Below are positions 17,407 through 25,460 of a DNA stretch of 64,000 nucleotides, in pieces; position 1 is the first letter of the stretch; each line of letters begins with the position of its first letter. The notes beneath the pieces were generated by a model. That model made no database searches and was not told the DNA's origin. It worked only from the letters and a program-made list of their open reading frames with translations. Source of the stretch: Sandaracinaceae bacterium (GTDB lineage Bacteria; Myxococcota_A; Polyangia; Polyangiales; Houyiibacteriaceae). Where the stretch lies: contig JADJJE010000051.1 in the NCBI GenBank assembly GCA_016706685.1, positions 124,001-188,000 on the forward strand. Reading direction: 5' to 3'. The position numbers and the translations under genes are program-made.

Positions 17407-20400
17407 TCCCCCCGCTCCCGTCGCTGCAGCGCGTGGCCACCACGTCGCCCGGCATCGCTCGCATACCGCAGATATCGACGCTGCTGGGCGCCGAGGTGCT
17501 GCTCCGGCCGCGCGCCGCCGTAGACGCCGTGGTGGGCTGGGGCCGCAAGCCCAACACCCACGGCGCGCGTGCGCTCGCCGAGAAGCGCGGCGTGCCCTTC
17601 CTGGCGCTCGAGGACGGCTTCGTGCGCAGCATCGGGCTGGGTGTCTCGGGCGCGCCGCCCTGGTCCATCGTGGTGGACGACGTGGGCATCTACTACGACG
17701 CCACGCAGCCCTCGCGCCTCGAGCTCATGCTGCAGGAGTCTGCCGAGCTCGACGACCCTGCCCTGCTGGAGCGCGCGCAACGCTGCATCGGGGTCATGCG
17801 CGAGGCGCGCATCTCGAAGTACAACGCCGCGCCCGTGCTCGACCTGGGCCCCAAGCTGCGCCGGCGCATCCTGGTGGTGGACCAGACCGCGGGAGACCTC
17901 TCGCTGCGCCTCGGGCTCGCCCCGGAGCGAGGCGTGGTGGAGCTGGTGGAGGCCGCGCTGCGTGAGCATCCGGACGCGGAGGTCATCGTGAAGACGCACC
18001 CCGACGTGGCGTCGGGACGGAAGGCGGGAGGGCCCGAGCAGGTGCTCGAGCACGCACGCGTGCGGCTCGTGACCGCGGCGGCCAACCCCATCGCCATGCT
18101 GGAACAGGTGGACGAGGTCTACGTCATGACCTCGCTGTTGGGCTTCGAAGCGCTGCTGATGGGCCTGCCGGTAACCTGCTTCGGGGCACCCTTCTACGCA
18201 GGCTGGGGCGCCACCACGGACCATGTGCCCGTTCTGCGACGTACCCGGCGGCGCAGCGCGGAGCAGATCTTCGCAGCGGCCTACCTGCGCTATGCGCGCT
18301 ATGTTGACCCCGTGACGGGAGCCACCGCAGAGCTCGAGCGCGTGATCGAGCACATCGCCACCGAGCGGCGCAACGCCGCAGCCGAGGGCGCGGTCATCGC
18401 GGTGGGCTTCTCCCGGTGGAAGCGCGGCTTCTTGGACGCTTTCTTGAGCGGCGTCGGTGGGCACGTGACGTATGCGCGCGACGCCGAAGACGCCGAGCGC
18501 CGAGGTGTGCCACGTGACGCCACGCTCGTGGTCTGGGGCGCGCGCGAGGACCCGGCGGTCGAAGCCCTCGCAGCGCGCTACGGCGGCCGGGTGGCGCGCA
18601 TGGAGGACGGCTTCCTGCGCAGCGTGGGCCTCGGCTCGGACCTGTATGCGCCCGCGTCGCTCGTCATCGACACGCGCGGCATCTACTACGACCCATCGCG
18701 CCCGAGCGACCTCGAGCACCTGCTGGCCACGCGCAGCTTCACGGACGCCGAGCAGCAGAGGGCCGCCGCGCTGCGCACCCGCATCGTCCACTCCGGCGTG
18801 AGCAAGTACAACGCCGACGCGACCCGCACACTGCGCGCTGCCGAGGCCGCACGGCAAGGCCGCCGTGTGGTGCTGGTGGTCGGTCAGGTGGAGGACGACG
18901 CATCCATTCGCCTCGGCTGCCTAGGCGTGAGCACCAACGCGCAGCTGCTGCGTGAGGCACGCCTGGCGTGCCCAGACGCCTTCTTGGTGTGGAAGCCGCA
19001 CCCCGACGTGACGAGCGGCAACCGGCGCGGGGCCGTCGAGGCGGCGCTGGTGGCCTCCCTGGCCGACGAGCTCGCCACCGACGTCGCCATCTCCGCATGT
19101 CTGGACGTGGCCCACGAGGTGCACACCATGACCTCTCTGGTGGGCTTCGAGGCGCTGCTGCGCGAGAAGACCGTGGTGGTCTATGGGCAGCCCTTTTACG
19201 CCGGCTGGGGCCTGACGCGCGACCGTCACCCGCACCCGCGTCGCACGCGTCGCCTCACGCTGGACGAGCTCGTGCACGCGACGCTGATCGACTACCCCAC
19301 CTACGTGGACCCCACCAGCGAGGCGCGCACTACCCCCGAGGCGACCGTCACCCACCTCGAGGCGGCACGGCACAAGCAGGGCTCGGCGCGCGCCACAGGG
19401 CGGACCGACAACTGGCCCGGTCGCCAAACGCTCAAGCTCGGCAACCTGGCGCGCTATGCCCTGCGAAGCGACCCACGGGCAGCACGCCTGCTGCGCAGCG
19501 TGCAGCTCCCACGCAGCACGCGGGCAGCGCCTCCCCCGACCATCGCGACACCCTCGCTCCCCGACTTCGGTGTCTCGCGGGCGCTCATGCTGCAAGGGCC
19601 CGCGGGCCCGTTCTTCCATCGTCTCGGGCAAGAGCTGCGCGACCACGGCGTGGCCGTCACCAAGGTGAACCTGTACGCCGGAGACGTCTTCTACTACCCG
19701 GGTCCGGACACCGTGGACTACCGCGGCCGGCTCGCGGACTTCTCCCCGTGGGTCGCGCGGCAGCTGCGCGAGCACGCCATCGACGGCGTGTTCCTGTTCG
19801 GCGACTGCCGCGCCTACCACAAGGCGGCCATCGAGGCCGCGCGCGCCGCAGGCGTCCCCGTGTGGGTCTTCGAGGAGGGCTACCTGCGGCCCGACTGGAT
19901 CACCTACGAGCGCGACGGTGTGAACGGACACAGTCGCATGTCGCGTGACCCGGCGGTCTTCCTGGCTGCCTACCGGGCGGCGGGCTCACCCCCCGAGCCA
20001 CCCGCGCTCCCGGTCGGCGACACCTTCGGGCAAGGGGCTTGGTACTCCACGGTCAGCGCCATCGCCTACACGTTCGCGAACCAGGGGTTCCCGCACTATG
20101 AGCACCATCGGAACTTGAACGCGTTCTATCACGCGTGGAGCTGGGTGGTCGGAGCCGCGCGCAAGCAGTACTTCGCCCAGCGCGAGGAGGGCGTGCTCGA
20201 GGACCTCGTGCAGCGCTTCGACGGGCGCTACTTCTTCGTGCCGCTGCAGGTGCACTGCGACTTCCAGATCCAGCACTCGCCCTACGCCGACGTGACCGAC
20301 TTCATCCACGAGGTGGTCGCGTCGTTCGCGCAGCTCGCCCCGCGCGATCACGCGCTGGTGCTCAAGCACCACCCCATGGACCGCCCGTTCCGGGACTACA

Positions 20401-20783
20401 GCACGCTGTTCGACAGCCTGCGCCGCGAGCACGGCCTCGAAGGGCGCCTCTTCTACGTCCACGACCTGCACCTGCCCACGTTGCTCAAGCACGCGCGCGG
20501 GACGGTGACCATCAACAGCACGGTGGGCCTCTCGTCCGTCCACCACCGCACGCCCACCAAGGTAATGGGCAACGCCATCTACGACATGCCAGGCCTCACG
20601 CACCAGGGCAGCCTCGCGAGCATGTGGCACGCGCCCCAGCCCGTGGACGTGGAGACCTATCACGCCTTCCGCTGGTGGCTGCTGCAGCACAACCAGGCGA
20701 ACGGCAACATCATGCGGCGTCTGCCTGGAGTGGGCACCCCCACGGGGGTAGCGTGGCACGCGGCCTCAGCCGGAAAACGCTAG
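17403..20783 (+). CDS. kpsC: fused KpsC-KpsS capsule linker Kdo transferases
   Basis: A single 1126-aa reading frame that joins two proteins normally encoded separately. Residues 1 to about 660 are KpsC, with its two glycosyltransferase repeats: EDGFVRSIGLG near 69 and EDGFLRSVGLG near 400, each followed by GIYYD and later FYAGWG. After a basic linker (about 660-720), residues 723 to 1126 match KpsS: LQGPAGPFFHRLGQEL, KVNLYAGDVFYYPG, WVFEEGYLRPDWITYE, VPLQVHCDFQIQHSPY, LKHHPMDRP and TINSTVGLSSV. Known roles: KpsS adds the first Kdo to lysophosphatidylglycerol and KpsC extends the poly-Kdo linker. I see no stop, frameshift or start between them, so the fusion is real unless the assembly is wrong. 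Confidence 0.92.
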   Translation: MIPPLPSLQRVATTSPGIARIPQISTLLGAEVLLRPRAAVDAVVGWGRKPNTHGARALAEKRGVPFLALEDGFVRSIGLGVSGAPPWSIVVDDVGIYYDATQPSRLELMLQESAELDDPALLERAQRCIGVMREARISKYNAAPVLDLGPKLRRRILVVDQTAGDLSLRLGLAPERGVVELVEAALREHPDAEVIVKTHPDVASGRKAGGPEQVLEHARVRLVTAAANPIAMLEQVDEVYVMTSLLGFEALLMGLPVTCFGAPFYAGWGATTDHVPVLRRTRRRSAEQIFAAAYLRYARYVDPVTGATAELERVIEHIATERRNAAAEGAVIAVGFSRWKRGFLDAFLSGVGGHVTYARDAEDAERRGVPRDATLVVWGAREDPAVEALAARYGGRVARMEDGFLRSVGLGSDLYAPASLVIDTRGIYYDPSRPSDLEHLLATRSFTDAEQQRAAALRTRIVHSGVSKYNADATRTLRAAEAARQGRRVVLVVGQVEDDASIRLGCLGVSTNAQLLREARLACPDAFLVWKPHPDVTSGNRRGAVEAALVASLADELATDVAISACLDVAHEVHTMTSLVGFEALLREKTVVVYGQPFYAGWGLTRDRHPHPRRTRRLTLDELVHATLIDYPTYVDPTSEARTTPEATVTHLEAARHKQGSARATGRTDNWPGRQTLKLGNLARYALRSDPRAARLLRSVQLPRSTRAAPPPTIATPSLPDFGVSRALMLQGPAGPFFHRLGQELRDHGVAVTKVNLYAGDVFYYPGPDTVDYRGRLADFSPWVARQLREHAIDGVFLFGDCRAYHKAAIEAARAAGVPVWVFEEGYLRPDWITYERDGVNGHSRMSRDPAVFLAAYRAAGSPPEPPALPVGDTFGQGAWYSTVSAIAYTFANQGFPHYEHHRNLNAFYHAWSWVVGAARKQYFAQREEGVLEDLVQRFDGRYFFVPLQVHCDFQIQHSPYADVTDFIHEVVASFAQLAPRDHALVLKHHPMDRPFRDYSTLFDSLRREHGLEGRLFYVHDLHLPTLLKHARGTVTINSTVGLSSVHHRTPTKVMGNAIYDMPGLTHQGSLASMWHAPQPVDVETYHAFRWWLLQHNQANGNIMRRLPGVGTPTGVAWHAASAGKR

Positions 20784-20859
20784 CACCGTTCGAGAGCGCA
20801 GGTTCCATGACACTAACCCGTGCAGCAACGAAGCGCGATGCTGAGTCCAGCGTAACCGT

Positions 20860-21450
20860 TCACGCCCCCCGTTGCGGGGCTACCGACCTAGCGTCATCGC
20901 TGCGCAGGTGTTCGTCTAAGTCCGCAAACGCCATGCCAGAGCGGTCCTTCTCCGACAGCGTCGGCTCGCGGCCGCCGATTGGCCACGCAACGCCAACGTG
21001 CGGGTCGTTCCACGCCAAGCAGCGCTCCAACTCCGGCGCGTAGTAGTCCGTTGTCTTGTAGAGCACTTCAGCGGTCTCGGAGAGAACGAGGAAGCCGTGG
21101 GCGAAGCCAGGAGGCACCCACAGCTGCCGATGGTTCTCGGCGGAGAGCTCCACGCCTTCCCACTTTCCGTGGGTGGGTGACCCGACCCGCAGATCCACAG
21201 CGACGTCGAACACGCTGCCACTGACGACGCGCACCAGCTTGCCCTGCGGGCGCTGCAGCTGAAGGTGCAGGCCGCGAAGGACGCCGCCCGTCGAACGGGA
21301 ATGGTTGTCCTGAACGAAGGGAAGCGTGACCCCCGTCACCTGCGCGAACGCCCGCGCGTTCCAGCTCTCGAAGAAGAAGCCGCGCGCGTCACCGAACACC
21401 TTCGGCTCGAGGATGAGGAGGTCCGGAATGGCCGTGTGGACGACGTTCAT
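20860..21450 (-). CDS. rfbC: dTDP-4-dehydrorhamnose 3,5-epimerase RfbC/RmlC
   Basis: Epimerises dTDP-4-keto-6-deoxyglucose at C3 and C5. It is 196 aa with a cupin fold: FFFESWNARAF, FVQDNHSRSTGGVLRGLHLQ (the catalytic His is in RGLHLQ), GKLVRVVSG, VPPGFAHGFLVLSE, and YKTTDYYAPE with the conserved Tyr. It ends a minus-strand set rfbB-rfbD-rfbA-rfbC. Its start overlaps the rfbA stop by one base. The tail (SDDARSVAPQRGA) is longer than usual. It converges with the kpsC-kpsS fusion, 76 bp away. Confidence 0.95.
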   Translation of the reverse strand: MNVVHTAIPDLLILEPKVFGDARGFFFESWNARAFAQVTGVTLPFVQDNHSRSTGGVLRGLHLQLQRPQGKLVRVVSGSVFDVAVDLRVGSPTHGKWEGVELSAENHRQLWVPPGFAHGFLVLSETAEVLYKTTDYYAPELERCLAWNDPHVGVAWPIGGREPTLSEKDRSGMAFADLDEHLRSDDARSVAPQRGA

Positions 21451-22331
21451 CAGAAGACCCGGTCTTCTAGGAGCCGGCGCAAGTACGCGCCGTACTCGTT
21501 CTTCGCCAGAGGCTCCGCCAGCTTCGCGAGGTCACCGTCGGTCAGCCAACCGCTGCGCCAGGCAATCTCCTCGGGACACGCAATCTTGAGGCCCTGCCGC
21601 TTCTCGATGGTCTGAATGAAGAGGCTGGCTTCGAGCAGGCTCTCATGGGTCCCCGTGTCCAACCATGCGTGGCCTCGGCCCAGGACCTGTACGTCCAGCG
21701 CACCGAGCTCGAGGTACTTGCGGTTGAGGTCCGTGATCTCGAGTTCGCCACGCGGGCTAGGCTTCAGTGCTTTCGCGATCTCGACGACGCGTCGGTCGTA
21801 GAAGTACAGACCGGTGACTGCGTACCGACTCTTGGGTTTGGCTGGCTTCTCCTCGAGACTGATCGCCCGCCCTTGCGCGTCGAACTCCACGACGCCGTAG
21901 CGCTCGGGGTCGTGGACCGCATAGGCGAAGACCGTGGCGCGCGTCTCGACGCTGCCAGCGGCCTTTAGACCTGCCGAGAAGTCGTGGCCGTAGAAGAGGT
22001 TGTCGCCGAGGACGAGCGCCGAGGTGTCGTCCCCGATGAACGCTTCGCCCAAGATGAACGCCTGGGCGAGCCCGTCTGGACTGGGCTGCACCTTGTAGTC
22101 GAGACGAATGCCCCAGCGGCTTCCGTCGCCCAGCAGTTGCTGGAAGCGGGGGGTGTCCTGCGGGGTCGAGATGACCAGGATCTCACGGATTCCCGCCAGC
22201 ATCAGGGTGCTGAGCGGGTAGTAGATCATGGGCTTGTCGTACACCGGCAGCAGCTGCTTGGAGACCGCCAGGGTCGCTGGGTACAGCCGAGTGTTGGAGC
22301 CACCGGCTAGGATGATGCCCTTGCGTGCCAT
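21450..22331 (-). CDS. rfbA: glucose-1-phosphate thymidylyltransferase RfbA/RmlA
   Basis: Makes dTDP-glucose from glucose-1-phosphate and dTTP. It is 293 aa, the normal length. Signatures are KGIILAGGSNTRLYPATLAVSKQLLPVYDKPM, LGDNLFYGHDF, YAVHDPERYGVVEFD and SLEEKPAKPKS. Note that the nucleotide-binding loop reads GGSNTRL, where GGSGTRL is usual (Gly to Asn). The start lies directly against the stop of the truncated rfbD. Confidence 0.95.
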   Translation of the reverse strand: MARKGIILAGGSNTRLYPATLAVSKQLLPVYDKPMIYYPLSTLMLAGIREILVISTPQDTPRFQQLLGDGSRWGIRLDYKVQPSPDGLAQAFILGEAFIGDDTSALVLGDNLFYGHDFSAGLKAAGSVETRATVFAYAVHDPERYGVVEFDAQGRAISLEEKPAKPKSRYAVTGLYFYDRRVVEIAKALKPSPRGELEITDLNRKYLELGALDVQVLGRGHAWLDTGTHESLLEASLFIQTIEKRQGLKIACPEEIAWRSGWLTDGDLAKLAEPLAKNEYGAYLRRLLEDRVF

Positions 22332-22544
22332 TCAGTTTGGTCCTTCGTCTATCATGCGCGCGGCGCCCTCGCACCAGCGCGGGATCGTCAGGTGGAATGC
22401 CTCGGTGAACTTGCCCGTCGCCAGCCGCGAGTTCAACGGCCGCGTCGCGGGAGTGGCGTAGTCCGCCGTCTGGATGGGCACGGCGAGCGAACGTTGCAGC
22501 TCCCAGCCCACCTGGCCGTTCTTGCCCAACAGCAGGATCTTCAT
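22332..22544 (-). pseudogene. rfbD: rfbD (dTDP-4-dehydrorhamnose reductase) with large internal deletion
   Basis: A 70-codon in-frame remnant. The first 22 residues (MKILLLGKNGQVGWELQRSL) are the Rossmann N-terminus of RmlD. From about residue 23 it continues straight into the family's C-terminal block (PIQTADYATPATRPLNSRL, then KFTEAFHLTIPRW). Roughly 220 residues are missing, including the YxxxK catalytic pair. The 4-bp ATGA overlap with rfbB and the tight junction with rfbA are kept, so only the interior was lost. dTDP-L-rhamnose cannot be completed from this locus unless another rmlD exists. Confidence 0.9.
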
Positions 22545-23596
22545 GCGACGTACTGCTTCTCGAGCCACTCGCGGTATGCGCCGCTCTGCACGTTGGCCAC
22601 CCACTCTGGGTTGTTCAGGTACCACTGCACGGTCTTGCGCAGGCCGGTCTCGAAGGTCTCGGAGGGCTTCCAGCCGAGCTCCCGCTCGAGCTTGCGCGCG
22701 TCGATGGCGTAGCGTCGGTCGTGTCCGGGGCGGTCCTTCACGTAGGTGATGAGCCGGGCGTAGTCGCCCTCCGGGCTGGGCCGCAGCTCTCCGAGCAGCC
22801 GGCAGACCGCGTTCACGATCTGGATGTTGGGCATCTCGTTCCAGCCACCCACGTTGTACGTCTCCCCCAGACGTCCGCCGGCGAGCACGGCGCGAATCGC
22901 GCTGCAGTGGTCCGTGACGTACAGCCAGTCGCGCACCTGCATGCCGTCGCCGTAGACGGGCAGCGGCTTCCCGGCCAGGGCGTTCACGATCATCAGCGGG
23001 ATGAGCTTCTCGGGGAAGTGGTAGGGGCCGTAGTTGTTCGAGCAGTTGGTGGTGACCACCGGTAGGCCGTAGGTGTGGTGCCACGCACGCACCAGGTGGT
23101 CCGACGCGGCCTTGCTGGCCGAGTAGGGGCTGTTCGGCGCATAGGGGTGGTCCTCCGCGAAGGGGGCGTCACTCGGTCCCAGCGACCCATAGACCTCGTC
23201 CGTGCTCACGTGGAGGAAGCGGAAGGCTTCCTTGCTGGCGCCCTCGAGCGCGGCCCAGTACCCCCGAGTTGCCTCTAGCAGCGTGAACGTGCCCTCCACG
23301 TTGGTACGGACGAACTCGCCGGGCCCGTGGATGGAGCGGTCCACGTGGCTCTCGGCGGCGAAGTGCACGATCGCAGACGGGCGATGCTCGGCCAACAAGC
23401 GGTCCAGCAGCGCGCGGTCGCAGATGTCACCCTGCACGAAGACGTGGCGCGCGTCGCCGCGAAGCGAGCGCAGATTCTCGGGGTTGCCCGCATACGTGAG
23501 TTTGTCGAGGTTCACGACGGGCTCACCCGTCGCTGCCACCCAATCGAGCACGAAATTGCTGCCGATGAACCCGGCTCCGCCAGTTACGAGGATCAC
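22541..23596 (-). CDS. rfbB: dTDP-glucose 4,6-dehydratase RfbB/RmlB
   Basis: NAD-dependent dehydratase giving dTDP-4-keto-6-deoxyglucose. The GTG at 23596 is chosen because an AAGGAG ribosome site lies 8 bases upstream and the protein then starts at the Rossmann motif (ILVTGGAGFIGSNFVLD). A TTG further up would add eight residues. It is 351 aa, normal for the family. Other motifs are HFAAESHVDRSIHGP, HVSTDEVYGSLG and YSASKAASDHLVRAWHHTYGLPV with the YxxxK pair. It is the first of four minus-strand genes. Confidence 0.95.
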   Translation of the reverse strand: MILVTGGAGFIGSNFVLDWVAATGEPVVNLDKLTYAGNPENLRSLRGDARHVFVQGDICDRALLDRLLAEHRPSAIVHFAAESHVDRSIHGPGEFVRTNVEGTFTLLEATRGYWAALEGASKEAFRFLHVSTDEVYGSLGPSDAPFAEDHPYAPNSPYSASKAASDHLVRAWHHTYGLPVVTTNCSNNYGPYHFPEKLIPLMIVNALAGKPLPVYGDGMQVRDWLYVTDHCSAIRAVLAGGRLGETYNVGGWNEMPNIQIVNAVCRLLGELRPSPEGDYARLITYVKDRPGHDRRYAIDARKLERELGWKPSETFETGLRKTVQWYLNNPEWVANVQSGAYREWLEKQYVA

Positions 23597-24013
23597 GCGT
23601 AGGACTCCTTGGGCCGCCAAGCACGTGGCTTGGTGCGGCCGCTAGTGTGAGTCCAACTGCGACATTGTCCATCGCATCGTGCGGGGGAGGGGGGGGAAAA
23701 AGGCGGGGGGGCGCGGCGGCCGGAGGGGACACAAGGCACTCCGACGATCGACGCATCCGAAACGGCAAGGTGTCTACGGCGACACAGTCAGGTTTTCATC
23801 GCCGACCGCCCCGCCAGGTATCGACATCTACCCCTGCGGCTTCGCGACCGCTGTCGGTCAGCGCCTCCGTTGGCGGTGTCGGAATCTTCGATGGGCATCC
23901 TGAGCCGGCGATGATAGCGCGGGCCGGCACGCCACGCACAAGTTGGCGCTGGCTCGCCTCCGTTTGCACAACGCGCCCTGTTGGAGCGCAGTATCCGACT
24001 GTGGTGCCGCCTA
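23597..24013. other. gene-free gap with G-tracts and possible acyltransferase remnant
   Basis: A 417-bp gap between rfbB and the sulfatase gene. G-runs lie at about 23682-23725 (plus strand: ggggga, then an eight-G run, then a seven-G run). On the minus strand one frame at about 23796-23970 translates to a stretch containing RGVPARAIIAG, like the C-terminal tail of hexapeptide-repeat acyltransferases (GVPARxI). There is no start, repeat region or complete domain. I read it as a possible gene remnant, with low certainty. Confidence 0.4.
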
Positions 24014-25387
24014 TCACGCGCGGGGCGGCGGCATGTACGCGTCGAGCTCGGCCATCAGGGCCTCGTACTCCGCGAGGCCGGCGAGGTTGTAGTGCTCGTC
24101 CGGGTCGTTGACCTCGTTGTAGAGTTCGCGCTCCCCGTTCCAGTAGCGGATGTAACGCCACTCGGGCGTTCGGATCGCGTGGTTGTGTTGGTCCTTGGTG
24201 GTGAGGACGCGGTCCTCCCATGCGACGTCCGTCCCGTGGAGGAGCGGCACCAGCGACCGTCCATCCATGGCGTACGCTGGGTCCACTCCGCAATAGTCGA
24301 GGACGGTCGGTGCGAGGTCGCAGAGGCTGACGATGTTGTCCACCCGGCGCTCTCGGGCTTGGCCGGGCTCACGGATGAGGACGGGGACCCGTGTGGATCG
24401 CTCCCAGAGTGCGAGCTTCTGCCAGTGGAACTTCTCACCGAGGTGAAAGCCGTGGTCGCTCCACAGCACCACGAGCGTATCCTCGGCGTGGCGGCTCTGG
24501 TCGAGGTGCTGGACCAGTCGGGCAACCTGCGTGTCGATCCACGAGATCGACGCGAGGTATGCTTGCACGGCCTCTGCCCATAGGCCCTGGCCCGTGATGC
24601 AGGCGTGGTGCTCCTGTTGGTGCGCGATCGCGCGGCCCGCTACGCCGAGGTCGTCGAGGTCGTCCGCCGGCGGCGTCGGTATGACGAGCGTGTCCAGCGG
24701 ATAGAGGTCGTAGAAGCGTTTCGGCGCCCACCACCCCACGTGCGGGAGCACGAACCCCACCGAGAGAAAGAAGGGCTCGTCCCCAGTGTGACCGTCGAGG
24801 AAGTCGATGCCGCCCTGCGCGTAGCGATAGTCCGGCATCTGGTCGTCGGGCGCGTCCACGGCCAGCCAGTCGAATGCGCCGTCGCTACCTGGCTCAGGGC
24901 AGTCGAGGTTGTTGAATGGAGGCCGACCCGGGAGCGGCGCCGGGTAGAGCTCGCCGATGTGGTCGACCTTGCCGACGCGCGCTGTGCGGTAGCCGGCGGC
25001 GCGGAACATGTCGTCTACCAGTGGCTTGTCCCCGTTGACGCTGGCGAAGGTCTGCGAGAGGAAGAACACACCGGTGTTCTGCGGCGTGAGGCCGGAGAGC
25101 GTCGAGGCGCGCGAGGGTGAGCACACGGGCGCCGCGCAGTAAGCGCGGTTGAAGACCGTGGACCGAGCGGCGAGCGCGTCGAGCCCGGGCGTCACCACCT
25201 GAGGGTGACCCGCCAGGAAGCCGACCCAGTCGTTGAGGTCGTCGACCGAGATGAAAAGCACATTCTTCCGCCGCTCGATCGGACCCGGCCCCGGCCCCGA
25301 GCAGCCCGCGAGAGCCATCCCCAGCGACATCGCTCCAACACCCGTGGTGCGGATGAACGTTCTTCTGCCAATGTCTCTCACGGTCAC
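24014..25387 (-). CDS. sulfatase, Tat-exported lipoprotein, iduronate-sulfatase-like
   Basis: Type I sulfatase. The formylglycine motif CSPSR occurs in APVCSPSRASTLSG and requires an activating enzyme encoded elsewhere. The metal site is shown by FISVDDLNDW and WSDHGFHLGE. The start is taken at the GTG at 25387, which has GGGAG a few bases upstream and gives a twin-arginine signal (GRRTFIR) ending in lipobox LAGC. Longer starts up to 25423 are possible. About 457 aa; overall layout (HQPHVxW-like GFVLPHVGWWAPKRFYDLY, LYNEVNDPDEHYNLA) is closest to iduronate-2-sulfatase-type enzymes. It lies next to a sulfotransferase gene in the capsule region, pointing to sulfated-glycan remodelling outside the cytoplasm. 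Confidence 0.9.
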   Translation of the reverse strand: MTVRDIGRRTFIRTTGVGAMSLGMALAGCSGPGPGPIERRKNVLFISVDDLNDWVGFLAGHPQVVTPGLDALAARSTVFNRAYCAAPVCSPSRASTLSGLTPQNTGVFFLSQTFASVNGDKPLVDDMFRAAGYRTARVGKVDHIGELYPAPLPGRPPFNNLDCPEPGSDGAFDWLAVDAPDDQMPDYRYAQGGIDFLDGHTGDEPFFLSVGFVLPHVGWWAPKRFYDLYPLDTLVIPTPPADDLDDLGVAGRAIAHQQEHHACITGQGLWAEAVQAYLASISWIDTQVARLVQHLDQSRHAEDTLVVLWSDHGFHLGEKFHWQKLALWERSTRVPVLIREPGQARERRVDNIVSLCDLAPTVLDYCGVDPAYAMDGRSLVPLLHGTDVAWEDRVLTTKDQHNHAIRTPEWRYIRYWNGERELYNEVNDPDEHYNLAGLAEYEALMAELDAYMPPPRA

Positions 25388-25460
25388 ACCCAGCTCCCAC
25401 TTCTCGCCAACGGTTTCGGGCACCTGTCTTGCGCGAACGGCCGGCCATCGCCAACGCGTG

